From assembly GCA_016718605.1 (NCBI GenBank), contig JADKCY010000006.1, positions 62,001 through 126,000 of the forward strand: 64,000 nt of DNA, given 5' to 3'. Source of the DNA: Lysobacterales bacterium (GTDB lineage Bacteria > Pseudomonadota > Gammaproteobacteria > Xanthomonadales > Xanthomonadaceae). Positions 1 through 9,800 of this stretch are shown piece by piece (position 1 is the first letter of the stretch; each line of letters opens with the position of its first letter). The notes beneath the pieces were generated by a model. That model saw only the letters and a program-made list of their open reading frames with translations. It did no database searches and was not told the origin of the DNA. The position numbers and the translations under genes are program-made.

Positions 1-107
1 AAGCCCCAGCGGGTCAAGCATTGCAGTAGATAACTCTGCGTCACAGGGTCATCCTCGACCACAAGAATGCGCGCAGGCACCGAGTCTTGGGCAATTTGCA
101 ACGGCAT
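1..107 (-). CDS. Response regulator, receiver domain (partial, cut by left window edge)
   Basis: Translating the minus strand from an ATG at 107 gives 35 codons that stay open to the window edge. The fragment begins MPLQIAQDSVPARILVVEDD. The short hydrophobic strand followed by an acidic pair (residues 18-20, E-D-D) and the following helix matches beta1/alpha1 of a CheY-type receiver domain, where this acidic pocket binds Mg2+. The phospho-accepting Asp would lie outside the window. A GGAAG ribosome-binding sequence sits about 7 bases before the ATG. The gene is divergent from pyrG, with about 295 bases between the two starts. The output domain, if any, cannot be seen, so the regulated process is unknown. 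Confidence 0.72.
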   Translation of the reverse strand, partial: MPLQIAQDSVPARILVVEDDPVTQSYLLQCLTRWG

Positions 108-402
108 ATGCAGACTTCCGCTGGCAGGTGGGGTCAAAAATACGGGATCGCGGTCGTTTTCAACAGACTTCAGCGATGCGGACGCAAAGGTCCATCTTTC
201 GACGAGTTGTTGGCCCATAGCACCACTATGGTTCTGCGAACGCCACATAAACTGGTCTCGTCGCAGGAGATTTTTACTTTCGGTGCCCAAAGCGCGACAG
301 GCGCCTCACGCGCCGACATGCCAATGCCGACCCGTGCATTTTGTTTCGTGCCTCTTTCGGCGTCAGCCTGTAAAATCATGTTTTCCTGCAGTCGGGTTTC
401 CC

Positions 403-2045
<1,643 letters not shown>

Positions 2046-2046
<1 letters not shown>

Positions 2047-2879
2047 TGGAGTTATGTGGTTTTCAGGTGGGGCTCGATCACCCTCTGTTTCTGATCGCAG
2101 GACCTTGTGTCATCGAATCCATGCAGTTGCAGATCGATACAGCTGGCCAATTGAAGGAAATTACTGCCGGACTTGGCATGCCTTTCATCTTCAAGTCGAG
2201 TTTTGACAAGGCCAATCGCACCTCGGGTCGCAGCTTTCGTGGTCCCGGGTTGGAAGAGGGGCTCAAGGTACTGGCCGAAGTTCGTCGTCAGGTCGGCGTG
2301 CCGGTACTCACCGACGTGCACGAGTACACCCCGATGGATGAAGTGGCTAACGTGGTCGATGTCCTGCAAACGCCAGCCTTCCTGTGCCGTCAGACCGACT
2401 TCATCCAAAAGGTTGCCGCCACCGGCAAGCCGGTCAATATCAAGAAGGGCCAGTTTCTAAGTCCTTGGGAGATGAAACACGTGACCGACAAAGCCATCGC
2501 GACGGGCAACACCCGAATCATGGCTTGTGAGCGTGGGGTGAGTTTCGGCTATAACAATCTGGTCAGCGATATGCGGTCATTGGCGGTCATGCGTGAGACC
2601 GGTTGCCCCGTGGTATTTGATGCGACGCACTCCGTGCAATTGCCTGGTGGCGCGAACGGCAAGTCCGGAGGTCAGCGCGAGTTTGTGCCGGTACTGGCGC
2701 GTGCCGCCGTGGCAGTCGGCATTGCTGGACTGTTCGCGGAGACGCATCCGGATCCCGACAACGCATTGTCGGATGGACCAAATGCGTGGCCGCTCAGCAA
2801 GATGCAGGACTTGCTGATGCAACTGATGGCGATCGACCGCGTCGTCAAGGCGCAGGCATTACTCGAATCTACCCTGTAA
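2046..2879 (+). CDS. kdsA: 3-deoxy-8-phosphooctulonate (KDO-8-P) synthase
   Basis: Condenses phosphoenolpyruvate with arabinose 5-phosphate to KDO-8-phosphate for the inner core of lipopolysaccharide, so the cell is Gram-negative. The 277 residues match the family length. Visible motifs are GPCVIES near the N-terminus, KSSFDKANR in the substrate-binding loop and DATHSVQLPGG around residue 200. The ATG overlaps the last base of the pyrG stop. Longer in-frame starts would lie inside pyrG and add residues unlike the family. Between pyrG and eno, it sits in the standard operon position. Confidence 0.96.
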
Positions 2880-2909
2880 TCCCCTTGTTTTCGACGATAC
2901 GAGAAAACC

Positions 2910-4202
2910 ATGAGCACAATCCGCCACATCCACGCCCGCGAAATTCTTGACTCCCGCGGCAATCCCACGCTCGAAGCCGAAGTGACGCTAGAAACCGGCC
3001 AGATGGGTCGAGCGGCCGTGCCTTCTGGCGCCTCGACAGGCACGCGTGAAGCGGTTGAGCTTCGCGATGGCGATAAGACGCGTTACCTCGGCAAGGGCGT
3101 GACCCGCGCGGTTGCGAATGTCAATGGCGCCATTGCCGATCTGCTGCGGGGATTTGACGGTAGCGATCAGGCAGGTCTGGATGCGCGCATGATCGAGCTG
3201 GATGGCACGGACACCAAGAGTCGCCTAGGCGCCAACGCGCTACTTGGGGTGTCCCTCGCTAACGCGCATGCACAGGCGGTGGCGCGGGGATTGCCGTTAT
3301 GGCAGCACCTGTTGGGTGAGCGCGAAGCGATCTTGCCGGTGCCGATGATGAACATCATCAATGGCGGCGTGCACGCGGACAACAACGTCGACATGCAGGA
3401 GTTCATGGTGTTGCCGGTTGGCTTTGAGCGTTTCTCCGACGCGTTGCGCGCCGGCACGGAGATCTTTCACGCTCTGAAGTCGGTGCTCAAAAGTCGTGGC
3501 TTGTCCACGGCGGTCGGCGATGAAGGCGGCTTCGCGCCGGATCTGCGTTCCAACGAGGAAGCCGTCGAGGTCATTCTCGAAGCGATCGGTAAATCGGGCT
3601 ACCGCGCCGGCGAAGACATCTACCTCGGACTGGACTGTGCCGCATCGGAATTCTACGAGAACGGCAAGTACAACTTGACCGGCGAAGGGCAGCGGTTGTC
3701 TTCCGATCAGTTCGCCGATTTCCTGACCGACTGGAGCCGACGCTACCCGATCATCACGATTGAAGATGGCATGGCCGAGGACGACTGGGACGGCTGGAAA
3801 GCGTTGACCACACGCATCAACGAGCATGTGCAATTGGTCGGGGACGATTTGTTCGTCACCAATCCGAAGATTTTTCGCGAAGGCATTCAGAAGGGCATTG
3901 CCAACGCCATCCTGATCAAGGTGAACCAGATCGGTACCTTGTCTGAGACACTCGAGGCCATCGCCATGGCGGAAGCGGCCAATTATGCCTCGGTCGTCTC
4001 GCATCGCTCCGGCGAAACCGAAGACACTACGATTGCCGACATCGCTGTGGCGGCCGCGTCAACTCAGATCAAAACGGGCTCGCTTTGCCGGTCCGATCGT
4101 GTCGCCAAGTACAACCAGCTGCTGCGTATTGAAGAAGCTTTGGGCAGCAGGGCGCGCTATGCCGGTCGGGCCGCGTTTCCGCAACTCAAACATTTCCGCT
4201 GA
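2910..4202 (+). CDS. eno: Enolase
   Basis: Interconverts 2-phosphoglycerate and phosphoenolpyruvate in glycolysis and gluconeogenesis, and in many gammaproteobacteria it is also part of the RNA degradosome. The 430 residues are typical. Visible are the mobile loop SGASTG near residue 40, the catalytic Glu region VGDEGGFAPD, the Mg2+ ligands in the EDGMAEDDW and GDDLFVTNP segments, the catalytic Lys in LIKVNQIGT and the signature SHRSGETEDTTIADIAVA. It starts 30 bases after kdsA and supplies PEP, the substrate KdsA uses. Confidence 0.97.
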   Translation: MSTIRHIHAREILDSRGNPTLEAEVTLETGQMGRAAVPSGASTGTREAVELRDGDKTRYLGKGVTRAVANVNGAIADLLRGFDGSDQAGLDARMIELDGTDTKSRLGANALLGVSLANAHAQAVARGLPLWQHLLGEREAILPVPMMNIINGGVHADNNVDMQEFMVLPVGFERFSDALRAGTEIFHALKSVLKSRGLSTAVGDEGGFAPDLRSNEEAVEVILEAIGKSGYRAGEDIYLGLDCAASEFYENGKYNLTGEGQRLSSDQFADFLTDWSRRYPIITIEDGMAEDDWDGWKALTTRINEHVQLVGDDLFVTNPKIFREGIQKGIANAILIKVNQIGTLSETLEAIAMAEAANYASVVSHRSGETEDTTIADIAVAAASTQIKTGSLCRSDRVAKYNQLLRIEEALGSRARYAGRAAFPQLKHFR

Positions 4203-4226
4203 TTCGCCGGCACGACGGATCTGTCC

Positions 4227-4547
4227 TTGGCCCGACTTCTAGCCCTTGTTCTCGTCCTCCTGCTGATCGCCCTGCAATGGCGGCTGTGGGAAGGCGAGGG
4301 TGGTCGAAAGGAAGTCGCCGCACTGCAGGTCAAAGTCGAGCAACAACGTACCGAAAACGAGGGGCTGAAGATTCGTAACGAAGCCTTGGCGGCCGAGGTC
4401 GAGGATTTGCGCGCAGGCGAAGCGGCCATTGAGGAACGCGCGCGCGCCGAGCTCGGCATGATCAAACCCGGTGAGGTGTTCTACCGAATCGTCGAACCCG
4501 CCCATGTCGACTCCGACCCGTCTGTCGCGGTGGATGCCAAGCGATGA
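4227..4547 (+). CDS. ftsB: Cell division protein FtsB (septum formation initiator)
   Basis: A small bitopic membrane protein of the FtsQ-FtsB-FtsL divisome complex. The 106 residues show the expected plan: a very short cytoplasmic start, one transmembrane helix (about residues 4-18, mostly Leu/Ala/Val), then a periplasmic coiled coil rich in Glu, Gln, Leu and Arg, and the family-like end of the coil GMIKPGEVFYRI. The best start is a TTG at 4227, because no ATG precedes the membrane segment. The ribosome-binding site is weak (GGAT), so expression may depend on upstream translation. The stop overlaps ispD as ATGA. The eno-ftsB-ispD order is the common gammaproteobacterial one. Confidence 0.9.
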   Translation: MARLLALVLVLLLIALQWRLWEGEGGRKEVAALQVKVEQQRTENEGLKIRNEALAAEVEDLRAGEAAIEERARAELGMIKPGEVFYRIVEPAHVDSDPSVAVDAKR

Positions 4548-5239
4548 GCTGGGTCATCGTACCTGCCGCGGGGATCGGCTCGCGCATGCAGGCCGATGTT
4601 CCCAAGCAATACCTGCGCGTCTTGGGGAAAACCATCCTCGAACACACCCTGCAGCGCTTGCTGAGCCATCCACTTATCGAAGGTGCGATGGTCGCCCTGG
4701 CGGCAGATGATCTGCATGCCGCCCGGCTCGCATTGGCTTTCCCCAAGCCGGTGCTTCGCTGTGTCGGTGGCGCTGACCGGGCGGCCTCGGTTTGTGCGGC
4801 ACTGCTGGCCTTGCCCCCCGAGGTGAGCGATCAGCACTGGGTGCTCGTGCACGACGCCGCTCGACCTTGCGTGCGTCATGAAGATCTCGACCGATTGTTT
4901 GCTGCTCTGCACGATGTCGAACCCGTCGGCGCACTGCTTGCCGCACCCGTTCGCGATACCCTGAAAACTGCCACGGCTGCCACCGCCCACATCGAATCCA
5001 CCGTGGATCGACGTCGCTATTGGCGCGCCTTTACCCCACAAGCCTTTCGTCGCGGTGAACTGCTCTCGGCACTGCGACAGGCGCAAAGCCAACACACCGA
5101 GATTACCGACGAAGCCTCAGCCATGGAACACCTCGGCCTGCAGCCACGACTGATCGAAGGCAGTGACGACAACATCAAACTGACCACCCCGGCAGACTTG
5201 GCACTGGTGGAGTTTCTGTTGCGGCGGCAGATGCAATAA
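4544..5239 (+). CDS. ispD: 2-C-methyl-D-erythritol 4-phosphate cytidylyltransferase
   Basis: Uses CTP to activate methylerythritol 4-phosphate in the MEP isoprenoid pathway. The 231 residues show the nucleotidyltransferase start VPAAGIGSRM (cytidine-binding loop), the VLVHDAARPCV segment near residue 104 and the EITDEASAMEHLG region near the C-terminus. The start overlaps the ftsB stop by four bases. In many relatives ispF follows directly. Here a gene-free stretch and a converging minus-strand gene follow, so ispF must lie elsewhere. Confidence 0.95.
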   Translation: MSWVIVPAAGIGSRMQADVPKQYLRVLGKTILEHTLQRLLSHPLIEGAMVALAADDLHAARLALAFPKPVLRCVGGADRAASVCAALLALPPEVSDQHWVLVHDAARPCVRHEDLDRLFAALHDVEPVGALLAAPVRDTLKTATAATAHIESTVDRRRYWRAFTPQAFRRGELLSALRQAQSQHTEITDEASAMEHLGLQPRLIEGSDDNIKLTTPADLALVEFLLRRQMQ

Positions 5240-5527
5240 TTCGCGGGACGATGGTCGGCGCGTCTGGTGCCGGCCTGCGACACGTTTGATACAGCTGAGC
5301 CGCCGGAAAGAAATAGCCATTCATTGAGCCAACCACAGCATGCGGCTCGTCGGATCTTTCGTTGGGGCGCCGCCGATAGCACCCCGTCCGCATTGCCATC
5401 CTGTAGCCCGAAGGCGAACGTCGTACTGGTCAGTCATGCACCTGCGACGTTGCGACGCGTGGCCAGCGAGCGCCCGAGCGGTTGGTGCCGGATTCGCTGT
5501 GAGACGTGTCCGCGATCTGACGCAGGG
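5240..5527. other. Intergenic stretch between converging ispD and the PilH-like gene
   Basis: These 288 bases separate the ends of two converging genes. Open frames here do not resemble known proteins, and I see no hairpin with a T-tract on either strand. ispF, which often follows ispD, is not present even as a recognisable fragment. Nothing further can be supported. Confidence 0.6.
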
Positions 5528-5914
5528 TTATCCCGCGGCGGGTGGCGTCCGTCCTGCCAGCAGTTCGTTGACCAATTCGACCAACTGCGTTTCGTTGACG
5601 GGTTTGGTGAGGTAGGCCTTGGCGCCTTGGCGCAATCCCCACACTTTGTCGGTCACCTGATCTTTGGTGGTTACCAGCACGATTGGAATGTGCGACGTGG
5701 TGGGATCTTTGGAGATTGAACGTGTGGCCTGAAAGCCATTGAGGTTGGGCATGACCACATCCATCAGGATCAGGTCAGGCAGTTCACGCTTGGCGACTTC
5801 GACACCCAGCGCACCATCTTCGGCCGAAATAACCTCGTGTCCTAGCTTGTCGACGATTTTCTTCATCGCGGCGAGTTGGGACGGGGAATCGTCGACGATC
5901 AGGACACGAGCCAT
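5528..5914 (-). CDS. pilH: PilH-like single-domain response regulator (type IV pilus / twitching)
   Basis: A stand-alone CheY-type receiver of 128 residues with no output domain. It has the acidic pair in IVDDSPSQ (residues 8-9), the phospho-acceptor Asp in LILMDVVMPNLNGFQATR (about residue 52), the conserved Thr in VLVTTKDQ and the Lys in YLTKPVNE. The run NGFQATR...TTKDQ.TDKVWG.RQGA..YLTKPV closely recalls PilH of the Pseudomonas Pil-Chp chemosensory system, which controls twitching motility. No other pil-chp genes are adjacent, so PilH is a family-based call. A related PilG or CheY-type protein remains possible. Confidence 0.78.
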   Translation of the reverse strand: MARVLIVDDSPSQLAAMKKIVDKLGHEVISAEDGALGVEVAKRELPDLILMDVVMPNLNGFQATRSISKDPTTSHIPIVLVTTKDQVTDKVWGLRQGAKAYLTKPVNETQLVELVNELLAGRTPPAAG

Positions 5915-6015
5915 GGAGGGTTCTCTTCAAGGGTATTGCGGACGTGGACGGATTCTAGCCTGAGCAGGCTCAGGTATCCATGCGCCACATCATGGCTTGG
6001 TGCCAAACATGCACA

Positions 6016-7014
6016 TCAGTTGAATGTCACCAAGGTACGACCCAGGCCGCCGCCGCTGAGCAGGCGGTCGAACTCGCCCGAAAGTGCGTCGATGCCGACG
6101 CTGCGCGTGCAGATGGCATCGAGGTGGGTGGGCTTCCAGTCCGAGCCCAAGCGATGCCAGATCTGATCGCGAATGGAGCGAGCGGTGCCCGCAGAGGCGA
6201 TGCCCAGCAGCGACACCCCGCGAATGATGAAGGGCATCACGGTGGTGTGCAGGCCGTGACCGGCCGCTAAACCGCAACTGGCGATATTGCCGTAGGGTTG
6301 GATCACCCGGGTCAGTCCTGCCAGCATGTCACTGCCAACACTGTCGATGGCACCGGCCCAGAGCGTATTCTCCAATGGCCGTTGGCCCCAATGCAGGTCT
6401 TGTCGGGAGATGACCTGTTTGGCACCGATGCCGAGCAGAAAATCGAGTTGTTGGATCTTTCCCGTGATCGCGTGAGCGCTGTAGCCGGCACGAGTCAGTA
6501 GATCGATCGCGAGAATGCCAACACCCCCCGTGGCACCGGTCACCACGATTGGCCCTTGCTCCGGGTGCTGACCATTTTGCTCCATGCGATATAGCGACAA
6601 TGCAGCAGTGAAGCCCGCGGTGCCCAGAATCATGGCTTCGCGCAGATCCAACCCAGTCGGCAGCGGAACGGTCCATTCGGCGGGCAGCCGAACGTACTCC
6701 GAATAGCCGCCATCGCGGGTTTCGGACAAACCGCAGCCGGTGCAAAGCACCGGGTCGCCTTCACGAAAGGCTGGGGCACTGGAGGCAACAACGTGGCCTG
6801 CCACGTCGATACCGCCCACCAGCGGCGAATGTCGCAGGATTTTTCCTTTGCCGCTGCCTGCCAATGCGTCTTTGTAGTTGATCGATGAGAACGCGGCTTT
6901 GATGACGACTTCGCCTTCGCTGAGTTGATCCAGACGCAGTCCTTCGATCGCTGCGCGATGCGACTCGGCGTCGCTATGGATGCGGAAGGCGCGAAACTCG
7001 GCAGGAATAGTCAT
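6016..7014 (-). CDS. acuI: NADPH-dependent acrylyl-CoA reductase / quinone oxidoreductase, YhdH-AcuI family
   Basis: A medium-chain dehydrogenase/reductase of 332 residues without zinc-ligand motifs. The N-terminal signature SINYKDALAGSGKGKI and the NADPH-binding GATGGVGILAIDLL place it in the YhdH/AcuI branch, whose characterised members reduce toxic acryloyl-CoA to propionyl-CoA. The frame opens 13 codons earlier (ATG at 7053). The ATG at 7014 is chosen because the family start (MTIPAEFRAF) begins there and an AGAGG lies about 11 bases upstream. It is followed 101 bases later by the PilH-like gene and preceded by lpdA, with no clear functional link to either. Confidence 0.82.
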   Translation of the reverse strand: MTIPAEFRAFRIHSDAESHRAAIEGLRLDQLSEGEVVIKAAFSSINYKDALAGSGKGKILRHSPLVGGIDVAGHVVASSAPAFREGDPVLCTGCGLSETRDGGYSEYVRLPAEWTVPLPTGLDLREAMILGTAGFTAALSLYRMEQNGQHPEQGPIVVTGATGGVGILAIDLLTRAGYSAHAITGKIQQLDFLLGIGAKQVISRQDLHWGQRPLENTLWAGAIDSVGSDMLAGLTRVIQPYGNIASCGLAAGHGLHTTVMPFIIRGVSLLGIASAGTARSIRDQIWHRLGSDWKPTHLDAICTRSVGIDALSGEFDRLLSGGGLGRTLVTFN

Positions 7015-7110
7015 GGGCGGGCAAGCCTCTGTGGAGTTGGGATGAACATCCAACGCAAAAGGGCTACCGATGCGTCTTCGACGAACGCGGTAGCCATTGT
7101 CAAACGCCGA

Positions 7111-8544
7111 TCAGTTGGCTTTGTGGATCGCCCGCTTATCTACCGCAAGGGCGGCTTCATGCACGGCTTCCGACAGGGTCGGATGGGCGTGGCAGATGCG
7201 CGCCAGATCTTCGGCCGAACCTTTGAACTCCATCGCGACCACGCCTTCGTGGACCAGTTCGGACACATTGGCACCGCACATGTGCAACCCGAGGATGCGG
7301 TCAGTTTCGGCATGGGCAATGACCTTCACCAGCCCTGCGGTTTCGTTCATAGCGACCGCACGGCCGATGGCGGCGAAGGGGAAGGTGCCGATTTTGTAAG
7401 GAATGCCTGCGGCCGTAACCTGCTGTTCGGTTTGTCCAACCCAGGCGATTTCGGGCTCGGTGTAGATCACCCAGGGCACGGTGTTGAAGTCGACATGACC
7501 AGGCAAACCAGCGATGCGTTCGGCGACCGCGATGCCTTCCTCACTGGCCTTGTGCGCCAGCATCGGTCCGCGCACGCAATCACCGATGGCCCAAACGCCA
7601 TCGACACCGGTATGACAGTGATCGTCCACCTGCACGAGGCCGCGATCTGTCAACACGACGCCAGCGCCATCGGCCAGCAGCCCCGCCGTATTAGCGCGAC
7701 GCCCCACCGCAACTAGCAGTTTGTCGACCACCAAGGATTGCTCGCCTTTGGCATCGCCGTAGGTTAGGTGGACTTCGCCCTTCTTGATCTCGGCAGCCTG
7801 CAGCTTGGCACCCAAGCGAATGTCCAATCCCTGCTTCTTGAACTCGCGTGCGGCGGCTTTGCTGATGTCGTGGTCGGCCGCGCCGAGAAACTCCGGCATG
7901 GCTTCCAGAATGGTGACTTCGGCGCCAAGCCGCTTCCACACCGAACCCATCTCCAAGCCGATGACGCCGGCGCCAATTACGCCCAGGCGCTTGGGAACGG
8001 TATCGAAATCCAGCGCGCCGACGTTGTCGACGATGTGCTTGCCATCGAACTTGGCAAATGGCAATTCAATCGATGTCGAACCGGAAGCCAGAATGACGTG
8101 CTTGGCCTGCAATTCCACATCCTTGCCATCATGGGCTTTGACGCTGACGCGCTTGTTGGCGTGCAGGCTGCCGAGACCATGAAACGCAGTGACCTTGTTT
8201 GCTTTGAACAGCGCGGAGACGCCACCGTTGAATTGTTTGACGATCTTGTCCTTGCGGCCAATCATCGTGCCCACATCGATCTTGGCGTTGTCGGCAGTAA
8301 TGCCATGATCGCCAAACATGTGGGTCAGATTGTGGAACTGGCGCGAGGAATCGAGCAGCGCCTTGGAGGGAATACAGCCCACATTGAGGCAGGTACCGCC
8401 CAGCGCCAGCTTGCCATCAGCCTTGCCTTTGGTGGCGTCCACGCAAGCCACGCTGAGGCCGAGTTGCGCGGCACGAATGGCGGCAACATAGCCCCCGGGA
8501 CCGCCGCCGATGACAACAACGTCAAACTGTTGTGGATCGCTCAT
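7111..8544 (-). CDS. lpdA: Dihydrolipoyl dehydrogenase (E3)
   Basis: Reoxidises dihydrolipoyl groups with NAD+ as the E3 subunit of 2-oxoglutarate dehydrogenase, and possibly of other 2-oxo acid complexes. The 477 residues carry the FAD-binding GGGPGGYVAAIRAAQ, the redox disulphide CLNVGC in GGTCLNVGCIPSKALL, the NAD-binding GAGVIGLEMGSVW and the C-terminal interface His-Glu pair in HAHPTLSEAVHEAAL. A GTG three codons upstream is possible, but the ATG at 8544 has an AAGGAG eight bases before it. Only 12 bases separate it from sucB, so the two are co-transcribed. Confidence 0.95.
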   Translation of the reverse strand: MSDPQQFDVVVIGGGPGGYVAAIRAAQLGLSVACVDATKGKADGKLALGGTCLNVGCIPSKALLDSSRQFHNLTHMFGDHGITADNAKIDVGTMIGRKDKIVKQFNGGVSALFKANKVTAFHGLGSLHANKRVSVKAHDGKDVELQAKHVILASGSTSIELPFAKFDGKHIVDNVGALDFDTVPKRLGVIGAGVIGLEMGSVWKRLGAEVTILEAMPEFLGAADHDISKAAAREFKKQGLDIRLGAKLQAAEIKKGEVHLTYGDAKGEQSLVVDKLLVAVGRRANTAGLLADGAGVVLTDRGLVQVDDHCHTGVDGVWAIGDCVRGPMLAHKASEEGIAVAERIAGLPGHVDFNTVPWVIYTEPEIAWVGQTEQQVTAAGIPYKIGTFPFAAIGRAVAMNETAGLVKVIAHAETDRILGLHMCGANVSELVHEGVVAMEFKGSAEDLARICHAHPTLSEAVHEAALAVDKRAIHKAN

Positions 8545-8556
8545 CGAAGACACTCC

Positions 8557-9741
8557 TTACAGTCCCAGCAGCATGCGATGCGGGTTTTCGAGCTGGTTCT
8601 TGATGTCGACTAGGAACAGCACGGCGTCTTTGCCATCGATGATGCGGTGGTCATAGCTGATGGCGATGTACATCATCGGTGCAATTACGACCTGGCCGTT
8701 TTCGGCAATGGGACGGTCTTTAATGGTGTGCATGCCGAGGATGGCAGACTGCGGTGGATTGACGATCGGAGTGGACATCAGCGAGCCGAACGTGCCGCCG
8801 TTGGTGATCGTGAACGTTCCTCCCTGCAGATCGTCCAAGCCAAGTTTGCCGTCGCGCGCCTTTTTGGCGTAATCAGCGATGGCCTTTTCGATATCAGCAA
8901 ACGACATCGATTCGGCGTTGCGAACGACCGGCGTGACCAGTCCCTTGTCAGTGGAAACGGCAATCGAGAGGTCGGCATAACCGTGATAGATGATGTCGTT
9001 GCCATCGACCGATGCATTGATGATCGGATGCCGTTGCAGGGCGTTGGCGACAGCCTTGGCGAAGAAACTCATGAAGCCGAGCTTGATGCCGTGTGTTTTC
9101 TCGAAGGACTCGCCCATCGCCTTGCGCATTTTCATCACTTCGCCAAGGTTGACTTCGTTGAACGAGGTCAGCATGGCGATCGAGTTTTTAGACTGCATCA
9201 GGCGCTCAGCAATACGCGTACGGATACGCGTCATCGGCACGCGCTGCTCTGGACGTGCGCCGCCGGCAACGACCGGTGCGTTGATGTGACTGACCAAATC
9301 TTCCTTGGTGACGCGACCACCACGGCCGGTGCCCGAGACGTCGGCGGGGTTGATGCCATGTTGTTCGGCGACGCGGCGACCGGCGGGCGACAATTCACTG
9401 GTGTCGTTCTTGCTGGCCGCAGGCGCAGCGGACTTGGCTGGTTCTGCCGCCGTCTTGCTCTCCACGGGCACGGCCGCAGTGACGGCGGGAACGCTTGCCG
9501 TCGCGCCGGCCTCGATCACCGCGACCACCTGTTGGCTGGTGACGGTATCACCGGTTTGAAATTTGATTTCCTTCAGCACGCCGTCGATAGGCGAGGGGAC
9601 TTCCAGAACCACCTTGTCGGTTTCCAGATCCAGCAGATTCTCGTCACGCTTGACGGCGTCGCCGACCTTTTTGTGCCAGCTGGCGATCACGGCGTCGGAT
9701 ACGGACTCCGGTAGAACGGGAACTTTGACTTCGATGCTCAT
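8557..9741 (-). CDS. sucB: Dihydrolipoyllysine succinyltransferase (E2 of 2-oxoglutarate dehydrogenase)
   Basis: Transfers the succinyl group from lipoamide to CoA in the TCA cycle and forms the core of the 2-oxoglutarate dehydrogenase complex. The 394 residues show one lipoyl domain (lipoylated Lys43 in LETDKVVLEV), an Ala/Pro-rich linker, a peripheral subunit-binding domain (about residues 115-150, GRRVAEQHGINPADVSGTG) and the catalytic domain ending in the active-site SYDHRIIDGKDAV. The start at 9741 follows AAGGA by six bases. The upstream 14 codons of the open frame are not family-like. It lies between sucA and lpdA in the usual order. Confidence 0.96.
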   Translation of the reverse strand: MSIEVKVPVLPESVSDAVIASWHKKVGDAVKRDENLLDLETDKVVLEVPSPIDGVLKEIKFQTGDTVTSQQVVAVIEAGATASVPAVTAAVPVESKTAAEPAKSAAPAASKNDTSELSPAGRRVAEQHGINPADVSGTGRGGRVTKEDLVSHINAPVVAGGARPEQRVPMTRIRTRIAERLMQSKNSIAMLTSFNEVNLGEVMKMRKAMGESFEKTHGIKLGFMSFFAKAVANALQRHPIINASVDGNDIIYHGYADLSIAVSTDKGLVTPVVRNAESMSFADIEKAIADYAKKARDGKLGLDDLQGGTFTITNGGTFGSLMSTPIVNPPQSAILGMHTIKDRPIAENGQVVIAPMMYIAISYDHRIIDGKDAVLFLVDIKNQLENPHRMLLGL

Positions 9742-9800
9742 GGAAAATCCTTTCTGCGTATTGGGGGCTGAGCGTTTCAGCAAAAACTGGATGAACGTCG

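Noticed and set aside
67..402. In-frame N-terminal extension of pyrG by 112 codons
   Set aside because: The translated stretch has no family similarity, and the conserved CTP synthase start lies at the ATG at 403, giving the normal length of 547.
3297..4004. Minus-strand open frame (235 codons) opposite eno
   Set aside because: A shadow of the highly conserved enolase gene with no protein-family features.
8647..9714. Long plus-strand open frame (355 codons) opposite sucB
   Set aside because: Antisense to a certain gene, with no domain or ribosome-binding support.
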